This document shows, piece by piece, positions 15,803-23,404 of a stretch of 44,474 nt of DNA (positions within the stretch are counted from its first letter, which is position 1; every line of letters begins with the position of its first letter). The position numbers and the translations under genes are program-made. The stretch comes from Acidobacteriota bacterium (GTDB lineage: Bacteria; Acidobacteriota; Terriglobia; Terriglobales; Acidobacteriaceae), in assembly GCA_021800255.1 (NCBI GenBank), contig JAJYZC010000003.1:1-44474 (forward strand). The letters run 5' to 3'. Under the pieces are notes generated by a model. That model was not told the origin of the DNA. It did no database searches and worked only from the letters and a program-made list of their open reading frames with translations.

Positions 15803-17134
15803 GTGGACTGGGGCAAACTGCCGGATCTGGGTGCGGTCGCGCTCTTAACCTGCGCCTTCGCTTCCGTGGCGAGGAGCAACCAAACGCGGGCATCGGGACT
15901 TTGGCTCACCGGATGGGTGATGGTCGATCTGCACTTCGCGGCCATGGTCTTTATACCGGCTCCAGGGGTTCTCGGCGATATTGCGCAGTTCGTTGGACTG
16001 ACGGCGCTGATCTGGGCGGGAGTTCTGTTCTTGTGGGCTGCGGTTCCTTTCCGCGAGGATCCTTCCAGCCGCTGGATGGTCAGTATCCTATTGGGCCTCA
16101 CGGCGCTTTACATCGGCTTGATTATGGTCAGTCCGGCCGCATCCTGGTCATTGATTCCCGCGGCGGCACTGATCGGAATATTGCCTCTGACGCTTACGCT
16201 GCTGACGTTGCGTACACTCAACCACCCGCTGCGCTGGGCTACGGTGGCCCTCTTTGGCGCTCTCTCCATCTTTTTGCTGATCGTCCAGCGCCGCCCGAGC
16301 AACGGCACGGAACTGGCTTTGAACGCGGTTCTATTTACGGTCTATTTCGACTGCTGCATCCATTGTTGGTATGCGTACCGGCGCGCCAGCGCAGGCGCGT
16401 TTGTCACCATCGCCGGATTTCTGGCCTGGGCCAGCGTATTCATCGTAGGGCCTACGCTCTACGCCTCATGGCCGAATCTCCACATCGACCCCGAAATATG
16501 GAACCTGCCCAAATATGTGGTGGCGGTGGGCATGATTCTGCTCGTTCTTGAAGACCAGATTGAACACAACAAGTTCCTGGCACTGCACGACGAGCTCACC
16601 GGACTTCCCAATCGCCGCCTCTTCCAGGACCGGCTGGCAAGCGCCCTGGAGCGCGCCCGCCGCAGTGGGACACAGGCGGCCCTCTTGCTCGTCGACTTGA
16701 ACCAGTTCAAACAGGTCAACGACACCTTCGGCCACCACGTGGGCGACCTGCTTCTGAAAACCGTGGGAACGCTGTTCGTGGAAAGAGTGCGCCGCTCCGA
16801 TACCGTGGCGCGAACCGGCGGTGACGAATTTTCCATCGTTTTGGAAGAACCCACCAGCAGGGCAGACGCCGAGCGTGTGGGCCGATCGCTGATTCAGCTT
16901 CTGCGTGAACCCCTCGAGTTGGACGGTCAAGCAGTGCCTGCATCCGCCAGTGTGGGAGTAGCTGTCTTTCCCGAGGATGCGCTCACCATGGAATCGCTGT
17001 GCATTGCTGCTGACTTGAGGATGTACGACGAAAAACACGCCGCCGCTCACCGCCACCGGCGCTTACGTCCCTCCCTGACCACTTACCCAACCGCAGCCGA
17101 CGCACCAAGCGGTCTCCATACCGAGCGAGCTTGA
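15803..17134 (+). CDS. Membrane-anchored diguanylate cyclase (GGDEF)
   Basis: A 443-residue protein. The first 250 residues contain about seven or eight hydrophobic segments (for example LTGWVMVDLHFAAMVFI and ALIGILPLTLTLLTLRTL) and form an integral-membrane sensor of unknown ligand. The GGDEF domain follows: HDELTGLPNRRLFQDRL, LLVDLNQFKQVNDTFGHHVG, catalytic GGDEF at about 339-343, and an intact RxxD inhibitory site (RRSD) five residues before it. The GTG at 15803 was chosen because AGGAGG lies six bases upstream; a TTG 11 codons earlier lacks a ribosome site. The gene is followed by a strong hairpin and has no EAL partner nearby. Confidence 0.92.
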   Translation: MDWGKLPDLGAVALLTCAFASVARSNQTRASGLWLTGWVMVDLHFAAMVFIPAPGVLGDIAQFVGLTALIWAGVLFLWAAVPFREDPSSRWMVSILLGLTALYIGLIMVSPAASWSLIPAAALIGILPLTLTLLTLRTLNHPLRWATVALFGALSIFLLIVQRRPSNGTELALNAVLFTVYFDCCIHCWYAYRRASAGAFVTIAGFLAWASVFIVGPTLYASWPNLHIDPEIWNLPKYVVAVGMILLVLEDQIEHNKFLALHDELTGLPNRRLFQDRLASALERARRSGTQAALLLVDLNQFKQVNDTFGHHVGDLLLKTVGTLFVERVRRSDTVARTGGDEFSIVLEEPTSRADAERVGRSLIQLLREPLELDGQAVPASASVGVAVFPEDALTMESLCIAADLRMYDEKHAAAHRHRRLRPSLTTYPTAADAPSGLHTERA

Positions 17135-17181
17135 GAGGCTTATCCTACCAATCGCAGTTTTGGATCGAACCATGCGCAGAC

Positions 17182-17215
17182 AACGAAGGCCCGGGAGATC
17201 ATCCGGGCCTTCGTT
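17182..17215. terminator. Strong hairpin between the cyclase and pnp
   Basis: AACGAAGGCCCGG pairs perfectly over 13 bases with CCGGGCCTTCGTT around the loop GAGATCAT. It lies between the convergent 3' ends of the membrane cyclase and pnp, so it could serve both strands. No long T-tract follows. Confidence 0.75.
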
Positions 17216-17230
17216 GCGGTAGCAGCGATT

Positions 17231-17330
17231 CCAAAATTGCTGTACCCAGAAAGCGCACTGCGGAGCGGCATTTACTTTGAGAAAATGTCCATCCGCTGAA
17301 CCATAAAATGGCGCGTAAACTCTGGGACAG
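17231..17330 (+). repeat. Dispersed intergenic repeat, copy 1
   Basis: About 68 of 100 positions match 30581-30680 without gaps. The best blocks are AAGCGCACTGCGGAGCGGC and the AAAATG...AAACTCTGG end. Neither copy overlaps a gene. Confidence 0.65.
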
Positions 17331-17348
17331 GTATAAGGGGCCGTTCTC

Positions 17349-19775
17349 TTATCTCTGGCCGTTACCGCCTGGTCCCCGGCTGCCTGGACGCCGCCGGCGC
17401 CGGCGCCGGTTATTCATGTTCTGAGGCCGCCCACTGCCTGCCGGCTGACCGGCATGAGCCGGCGCTCCATCGGCGCGATTGAAGTTCGGTTCGTTGTTTT
17501 CATCCACCTCCTCATCCTCGCCGTCGAAATCGTCTCCGCCTTCGATGAGGATGGTGCTTTGGTTGGATGCGGGCTGCCGATCATCGAACTCATGCCGCTG
17601 GGGAGGTGGAGCCGCGAAAGTTTCATCCGCGGAGCTATCAGCCGCCCTGGTTTCAGCCGGGGCCGATTGCGCCAGCTTGGCCTTCTGCTCCCGGATGAGC
17701 GCCTTGCGGCTCAGCTTGATGCGATTGCCCTCGATAGCCAGCACCTTGACCATGATCTGATCGCCTTCGCTCAGCTCGTCCTTGACCTCTTTCACACGGT
17801 GCTCGGAGATTTCAGAGATGTGCAGCAGGCCGTCGGTACCGGGGAAAAGCTCGACAAAGGCGCCGAACTCCGCGATGCGCACCACCTTGCCCAGGTAGGT
17901 TTTGCCTACCTCTGGAACCGCGGTGAGGTCGCTGATGATGGCCAGAGCCTTCTTCAGACCCTCGGCGTCGCTGGAGGCGACGCTAACTTTGCCGGTGTCG
18001 TTTACATCGATTTTGGCGCCGGTCTGCTCCACGATGCCGCGAATGGTTGCGCCGCCCTTGCCGATCAGGTCGCGAATCTTATCCACCGGAATCTGCACGG
18101 TCTCGATGCGGGGCGCATACTGCGAACGTTCCTGGCGCGGGCCGCTGAGCGCGGCATCCATCTTATCCAGAAGGAAGAGCCGCCCGCGGCGGGCCTGCTC
18201 CATGGCCTGCTCAAGAATCTCGCGGGTGAGGCCGCCGATCTTGATGTCCATCTGCAGCGCAGTGATGCCCTGGCGCGTACCCGCAACCTTGAAGTCCATG
18301 TCGCCGTAGTGGTCTTCCGCGCCGGCAATGTCGGTGAGAATGGCGTATTCTTCGCCCTCTTTCACCAGCCCCATGGCTACGCCGGCCACTGAGCCTTTGA
18401 GCGCGATGCCCGCGTCATAGAGCGCCAGGCTTGCACCGCAGACGGAGGCCATAGACGAGGAGCCGTTGGACTCCAGAATGTCGGAGACCACGCGAATGGA
18501 ATAGGGAGATTCATCCGCGTCGGGCAGGACGGCGCTAATCGCTCGCTCAGCCAGGGCGCCGTGGCCCACTTCACGCCGGCCCACGCCGGTCATGCGTCCC
18601 GTCTCGCCAACGCTGAAGGGCGGAAAGTTGTAGTGGAGCATGAAGTTCTTCCGTTGCTCCCCCTCGTAGGACTCTAACCGCTGGCTTTCGTCGGCGGTGC
18701 CCAGCGTGGCCGTCACCAGGGCCTGGGTTTCGCCGCGGGTGAACAGAGCCGAGCCGTGCGTCCGCGGCAGCACGCTGGTCTCGATGGTGATGGGACGAAT
18801 CTCATCGAAGGCGCGCCGGTCGGGCCGGATGCGGTCCTTGGTTACCTGCTCGCGGAACAGCCGTTCGCGCAGAAGCTCGTAGTAGTGTCCCAGCTTCTTT
18901 TTGGCTGCCGGGTCGTCGGCAGGAAGCCCTGCTGACAGCTCATCCTGAATCTGCTTGATCAGCGCGTAGCTCTCCGTTTTGCCGTGGGTCTTGGTATCCA
19001 GAGCGTCCTTAAGCCGCTCGCCGATCTTCGCCTTGAGCTCGTTGTAGTAGGCCTCGTCAAACTCCGGCGGCGTGAAGGGACGCTTCGGCTTACCGGCCTT
19101 CGCAACCAGTTCTTCGATGGCGGTTACGATCTTCTTGATCTGCTCGTGACCGAACTCGATGGCGGCCAGCACCACCTCTTCGCTCTCTTGTTTGGCACCC
19201 GACTCGATCATGACGATGCCGTCCTTGTGGCCGACGATCATGATGTTGAGCGTGCTCACGGCCCGCTGGGCATAGGTGGGGTTGACGACGAACTCACCGC
19301 CCACGCGGCCTACCCGCACTGCGCCCACGGTGGCGCTGAAGGGAATATCAGAGAGCGCCACGGCCGCGGCGGCCGCGTTGATAGCCATCACGTCGGGATC
19401 GTTTTCTTTGTCGGCCGAGAAGACCAGCGCGATCAGTTGAGTCTCATTGCGGAATCCGTCAGGAAACAGCGGGCGGAGGGGCCGGTCGATCTGGCGGGCG
19501 GTGAGGATCTCCTTTTCGCTGGGCCGGCCTTCACGCTTGATGAAGCCGCCGGGAATGCGGCCTCCGGCGTAGGTGTACTCGCGGTAATCCACCGTGAGCG
19601 GGAAGAAGTCGATGCCTTCGCGGACATCGGTGGAAGCTACAGCAGTTGCTAGAACGACGGTCTCGCCCGTGGTGACCAAGGCGGCGCCAGAGGCTTGCTT
19701 GGCCATGCGGCCAGTTTCAAAAACCACCCGCTTGCCGCCGGCAAGCTCGACGGCTACTTCATGCTTCATAGACAT
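17349..19775 (-). CDS. pnp: Polyribonucleotide nucleotidyltransferase (PNPase)
   Basis: An 808-residue phosphorolytic 3'-5' exoribonuclease of the RNA degradosome. It has the two RNase PH domains (first about residues 15-145, with DYREYTYAGGRIPGGF; second about 320-470, with LVTATLGTADE, GEQRKNFMLHYNFPPF and GRREVGHGALAERA), a KH domain (KIRDLIGKGGATIRGI) and an S1 domain (GKTYLGKVVRIAEFGAFVEL, HISEISEHRV). About 100 extra C-terminal residues are first acidic (DDFDGEDEEVDENNE) and then end in an Arg-rich tail. The ATG at 19775 has GAGGA upstream. It follows rpsO, a widely conserved order. Confidence 0.98.
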   Translation of the reverse strand: MSMKHEVAVELAGGKRVVFETGRMAKQASGAALVTTGETVVLATAVASTDVREGIDFFPLTVDYREYTYAGGRIPGGFIKREGRPSEKEILTARQIDRPLRPLFPDGFRNETQLIALVFSADKENDPDVMAINAAAAAVALSDIPFSATVGAVRVGRVGGEFVVNPTYAQRAVSTLNIMIVGHKDGIVMIESGAKQESEEVVLAAIEFGHEQIKKIVTAIEELVAKAGKPKRPFTPPEFDEAYYNELKAKIGERLKDALDTKTHGKTESYALIKQIQDELSAGLPADDPAAKKKLGHYYELLRERLFREQVTKDRIRPDRRAFDEIRPITIETSVLPRTHGSALFTRGETQALVTATLGTADESQRLESYEGEQRKNFMLHYNFPPFSVGETGRMTGVGRREVGHGALAERAISAVLPDADESPYSIRVVSDILESNGSSSMASVCGASLALYDAGIALKGSVAGVAMGLVKEGEEYAILTDIAGAEDHYGDMDFKVAGTRQGITALQMDIKIGGLTREILEQAMEQARRGRLFLLDKMDAALSGPRQERSQYAPRIETVQIPVDKIRDLIGKGGATIRGIVEQTGAKIDVNDTGKVSVASSDAEGLKKALAIISDLTAVPEVGKTYLGKVVRIAEFGAFVELFPGTDGLLHISEISEHRVKEVKDELSEGDQIMVKVLAIEGNRIKLSRKALIREQKAKLAQSAPAETRAADSSADETFAAPPPQRHEFDDRQPASNQSTILIEGGDDFDGEDEEVDENNEPNFNRADGAPAHAGQPAGSGRPQNMNNRRRRRRRPGSRGPGGNGQR

Positions 19776-20126
19776 AGTTGTCCTCGTTTCATGGGTTCAC
19801 TTGAGAAACCTGCAAGGAAAAGAGCGCGGGAGCGAAGACAGTTGCGAGGTACTTCGCCGGCGCCAAGTCTCGCGCCGGCGCCAAATGTCCTTCGCAGGGC
19901 GCAAGAGGCTGGAGCGCAAATAGATCTGCGGAGCAAAAACCGGAGGCAAAAACCGGGGATTGATTGATCCTGCGCACCATATTCACTCCAGTGAAGCCAT
20001 ACTCCGGCGACGGCCCTGACGCCAAACTCCATTCGCCAGGTACGCGACGGTCCCAAATTCCAGATGAAACGGGGGCCGCGACGAAACTCCGGTCTGGGTG
20101 CTTCCGGGTCAATGTGGGCTTTCCGA
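19776..20126. other. rpsO-pnp intergenic region
   Basis: This 351-base spacer carries no convincing gene. It has two copies of CGCCGGCGCCAA close together (about 19856-19888), themselves self-complementary, and two AAAAACCGG direct repeats near 19935-19955. Such structure before pnp could take part in the RNase III/PNPase autoregulation known in enterobacteria, but nothing here proves it. Confidence 0.5.
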
Positions 20127-20393
20127 TTACTTACGGAGACCGAGCTTGCCGATCACGTCCCGATAGCGGTCCGAATCATGCGCCTTCAGGTAATCCAGCA
20201 GGCGGCGGCGCTTGCTGACCAGCATCAAAAGCCCGCGCCGGGAAGCGTGGTCTTTCTTGTGGGTCTTGAAGTGCTCGGTTAGGCCGCCAATCCGCTCGCT
20301 CAGAATTGCAATCTGGACTTCAGGCGAGCCTGTGTCAGCCTCGTGAGTGCGGAAGCGTTCGATCAGTTCACTCTTTTTTTCTGTCGCCAGCAC
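20127..20393 (-). CDS. rpsO: 30S ribosomal protein S15
   Basis: An 88-residue primary 16S rRNA-binding protein with the full family pattern: [58 protein letters not shown] and [20 protein letters not shown]. It starts at a GTG (20393); AGGAG lies about 10 bases upstream, rather far. Full normal length. No gene was seen in the 239 bases upstream (20394-20632). Confidence 0.98.
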   Translation of the reverse strand: MLATEKKSELIERFRTHEADTGSPEVQIAILSERIGGLTEHFKTHKKDHASRRGLLMLVSKRRRLLDYLKAHDSDRYRDVIGKLGLRK

Positions 20394-20632
20394 GGCGTAG
20401 GTTGCTCCTCTTCTTCTCTCAGGTCCACGTTTAAGTGTCTATGTTGAGCCTATCATGAACGGCCCCGCCGCCGAAACCCGGCAAGTAGCCGGACCACAGA
20501 GGAAGCTCCGGAGAATCTGTGTGTTGTCCGGATTTTGACGGCAGCTTGTCCCGCCATCTCAACTCATTCCATATTCGGCCGTTCTGCGGGTAAAAGATCA
20601 TCTGCAACGCCTGTTTGCAACTTTCGAGCGCC

Positions 20633-21682
20633 TTACGGATCGCTTTTGGCCTTCGATCCGATCCAGTAGTTGGTCCGCGCCACGATCCGAGCTCCGTAAT
20701 CCTGGACCGTGCGCACCTTGATGGTGTGCAAGCCGGGGGTGGGATCGGAGGGGCTGAAGGTGATGAGATAACGGTTGCGCATGTGCGCGGCCGCATCCAC
20801 TACGCGCTGTTCGAACCGCTTGGCGCCGCTAAAGGTCATATACTCGCCGCCGGTCAGTTGAGCAATCTCTTTGGTCACGTTCTTTTTGAAGGCATTGACG
20901 GCCATGATGACCGGCGAAAGCATGTTCATGGTGCGGTCTTCGCCGGAGTCCTGGACGTCGTGGGTGAACTCGGCCTCCGCCGGGGAGAACGACACGCTCA
21001 GCACCAGCACGTCCGACTCGCCGATCTGCCGGAGCAACTGTTCAGGCCGGGTGTGCTTGCTGCCGTGGTCGCGCCGCTCGCTGATGAGAAGCAGAACCCT
21101 CCGGTACCTTTGCGGCTGCGTCTGAAGCAAGTTGACGGCATAGCTCACGGTGTCCAGAATGGCCGCGCCGCCGTCGCCAGGCTGCAATTGCTTAAGTTCC
21201 TCATCCACCAGGCCGCCGGAGTGGGTGAAATCCTGGATCAGATATTGGGTGGAATCGAAGCCCACCAGGGCTACCTCGCTCCCTGGGGCGGCGAGGAAGA
21301 GTTCGAGCAGTGGTCCCAGCTTGGCCAGCTTGCCGAACTCCAGCACGCTCGCGCCGCCCAGTTCCACGGCCACCACCAGCGCCACCGGGGCCGTGTCCAT
21401 CTCAGACTGCACGTGAATTTTCTGCGCCACGCCGTTGTCTTCCACGATGAAGTTCTTGGCCTTAAGCCCGTACAGAACCTCCCCATCCGGCTTCTCCACC
21501 AGCGTGGGCACCAGCACTTCGGTGGTGGTCACGCGCAGCGCAGGCGCCTGAGAAGAATGGGGGATGGGCATGGGCTTGGGCGGTTCGACGGGAGGCAATT
21601 GGGGCGCTAACTGCTGCGCCCACCCGCTCGACGCGGCCAGGAACGCCAAAGAAATAAAAATTAAGCGAGGTCCAATACTCAT
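20633..21682 (-). CDS. Secreted VWFA-domain protein, acidobacterial type
   Basis: A 349-residue protein with a signal peptide (SLAFLAASSGWAQ, cleavage near residue 23) and a proline-rich linker. A VWFA-like fold follows: VALVVAVELGG in place of the DxSxS metal site, then GSEVALVGFDS, RRVLLLISERRDHGSKHT and DVLVLSVSFSPAE. It resembles the VWFA-related family (TIGR03436 type) expanded in Acidobacteria, where the MIDAS metal site is often degenerate as here. The conserved end (YLITFSPSDPTPGLHTIKVR) supports the assignment. Role unknown, probably periplasmic or extracellular adhesion or scaffolding. A weak AAGAG site precedes the ATG. Confidence 0.85.
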   Translation of the reverse strand: MSIGPRLIFISLAFLAASSGWAQQLAPQLPPVEPPKPMPIPHSSQAPALRVTTTEVLVPTLVEKPDGEVLYGLKAKNFIVEDNGVAQKIHVQSEMDTAPVALVVAVELGGASVLEFGKLAKLGPLLELFLAAPGSEVALVGFDSTQYLIQDFTHSGGLVDEELKQLQPGDGGAAILDTVSYAVNLLQTQPQRYRRVLLLISERRDHGSKHTRPEQLLRQIGESDVLVLSVSFSPAEAEFTHDVQDSGEDRTMNMLSPVIMAVNAFKKNVTKEIAQLTGGEYMTFSGAKRFEQRVVDAAAHMRNRYLITFSPSDPTPGLHTIKVRTVQDYGARIVARTNYWIGSKAKSDP

Positions 21683-21956
21683 GCACTCTTAGATTCAGCA
21701 TACCGGAAGCGGTGCTCGCCGTAATCCCTGTCGCACTATGTCCCGGGGCATTCGCATGAATCCATTTTTGTTGACCACAATCGTTCCGTTTGCTCTTGCG
21801 CCGGAGGCGCAACGCGCGCCTAGCGCATGTTTGCGCCTCCTCCCAGCGCAACCCGTCCAAACGCGCTCCTTGTCAAAAGCAGTGCGCGGTCCGCTCTCTT
21901 GTCGATCTCAGCAGCGCCCACCTGTCCTTCGCTCGCTGGCTCCCAAGTTCCCTGCT

Positions 21957-22181
21957 TCATCCTCGCTTACGCGCCTCGCGCTGCATGGTTCCCGTCCAGT
22001 GCAGAAAGCTCAGCATCTCCCAGCGCGTGGCCCACAGAAAGCTCAGAACGCTCCCCGCAGTCAGCGTTTCGGCGCGCTGGCCGGAATACGTCTCAATGCG
22101 CCAGCGCAGATACGGGCTGCGCCACGGCCGCAGCCAGTAGCCGCGCGTTGCATTGCATAGAAAACGGAATGGGGCCAGCAC
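21957..22181 (-). CDS. Small protein of unknown function, Trp/Arg-rich
   Basis: A possible 74-residue protein from a GTG at 22181 with GAGG five bases upstream. The segment WRSPYLRWRIETYSGQRAE followed by a hydrophobic, Trp-rich helix (SVLSFLWATRWEMLSFLHW) looks protein-like and unlike the Arg/Ser/Pro-rich shadow frames on the other strand. An AT-rich stretch (TATATT near 22203) could be a -10 element. I do not recognise a family. The flanking 21683-21956 interval has no supportable gene. Confidence 0.5.
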   Translation of the reverse strand: MLAPFRFLCNATRGYWLRPWRSPYLRWRIETYSGQRAETLTAGSVLSFLWATRWEMLSFLHWTGTMQREARKRG

Positions 22182-22346
22182 GCCAACCTCGTTTCCCTTT
22201 TAATATAATGGCTTGGGCGCGCGAGTCAGGAAGGTCACCCGGCTGCCTGGTTCTTTTGTTCATCTTCGGACCGGCTCAGCGGACCCGCAATTTCTGAAGG
22301 ATTCAATTCTTCGCGCGGCCAACTATCGCTGGACCTGAAGCAGCAA

Positions 22347-23261
22347 TCACCCCTGCAACTTGCTGAATAGGCTGTTGGACACCGACTCCAGTTGCGCGAT
22401 CACGTCCTCGAGCGCCGTTTGCTGCGTCTCGGCCTGCGAAAGCTGGGTGGAGACCGTGGGAATGTCGGCCTGCATCAAGTTTGTTTGCGCGGCTGTCAAC
22501 TCGGTTTGTTCGCTGGTTACCGCGCTGGAGGCAGCGCTCAACTGGTTGATGGAGTTGTCGATGGTCACGCGCTGCTGGGAAACGTAGTTCAGCGCCGTGC
22601 TCAACGCCTCTGTATCGTTCACCGCTTGCGCGGTGTTGACCGTGCCGCTGGAGTAGTCGGCCACCAGCGCGTTCAGCGCCCCGAACACGCTGTTGGCGCC
22701 GCTTCTCAAGAAAATCTGGTCGCCGGGAACATTCAACTGAATTTTTTGACCGTTGGGCAGCTCAAGATAATTGATATTTTCGTCGCCGTTGTAGGTGGTC
22801 ACGGCCGGCGAGGCGCCCGTGGAGGTAGTGAACGGCGCCGCCGAGGTCTCGCCGCCGGCGAAGATGTACTGGCCCTGATAGCTGGTGTTGGCCAACGACT
22901 GCACCTCGTCGAGAATTCCCGCAATCTGATTTCCGACCGATGCCACATCGCTCGCGTTCATGGTTCCATTGTTGGCGCTGGTAGCTAGCGAAATGGCCTG
23001 GGTCAGTTCGGAAACCACGCTGCCCAGCGCCGAATCGGCTACCTGCAACTGACCCGTGACCAAGTTCGAGTTCGTGGTAAAAGAGTCGTCCTGCTGGATC
23101 TGGTTGAGCAGCAGCACATTCTCTCCTGAGGCCACCGGATTCTGACTGATGGACGTGATGCTCACGCCGCTTGACAGCTCCGAGCTCAGTTGCTCCTCGT
23201 TGGCCTGGGTCTGATCGAGCGAGCTCACCAGATTCGAGACGTAGAAAGGGTCCACCCGCAT
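22347..23261 (-). CDS. flgL: Hook-filament junction protein FlgL
   Basis: A 304-residue protein (HAP3) that joins FlgK to flagellin. The N-terminal helix (VSNLVSSLDQTQANEEQLSSELSSGVSITSISQNPVASGE) and the C-terminal helix (TVSTQLSQAETQQTALEDVIAQLE) are the flagellin-like coiled-coil ends. The middle has NTSYQGQYIFAGGETSAAPF, the FlgL signature. The ATG at 23261 has AGGAG seven bases upstream. It follows flgK after 143 bases. Confidence 0.95.
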   Translation of the reverse strand: MRVDPFYVSNLVSSLDQTQANEEQLSSELSSGVSITSISQNPVASGENVLLLNQIQQDDSFTTNSNLVTGQLQVADSALGSVVSELTQAISLATSANNGTMNASDVASVGNQIAGILDEVQSLANTSYQGQYIFAGGETSAAPFTTSTGASPAVTTYNGDENINYLELPNGQKIQLNVPGDQIFLRSGANSVFGALNALVADYSSGTVNTAQAVNDTEALSTALNYVSQQRVTIDNSINQLSAASSAVTSEQTELTAAQTNLMQADIPTVSTQLSQAETQQTALEDVIAQLESVSNSLFSKLQG

Positions 23262-23376
23262 ACGACAACTCCTGGCTTCCTGCTTCTAATTCTTTCCGTG
23301 CCCCCACCAACCCGATCCTGAAGCCCGCTCTACTCGCCCATCGATCTGCCGCCGGCGTTCCGCCTGGAACAGGCCA

Positions 23377-23401
23377 GCTAGAAGCTAAAAGCTAGAAGCT
23401 G
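23377..23401 (-). repeat. Low-complexity array after flgK stop
   Basis: AGCTAGAAGCT-type units, three bases past the flgK stop. It includes the 19-mer CAGCTTCTAGCTTTTAGCT (minus strand, 23383-23401) also found past the fliE stop. The other end of the flgK-flgL spacer, just before the flgL RBS, has a degenerate TTAGAAGCAGGAAGCCAGG in inverted orientation. Confidence 0.75.
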
Positions 23402-23404
23402 TCC

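Noticed and set aside
15600-15803. c-di-GMP riboswitch upstream of the membrane cyclase
   Set aside because: A strong hairpin is present but the conserved GEMM core sequences are not.
21738-22297. Several plus-strand frames between the VWFA gene and flgL
   Set aside because: Arg/Ser/Pro-rich, mutually overlapping and without ribosome sites; the minus-strand 74-residue frame is the only plausible one.
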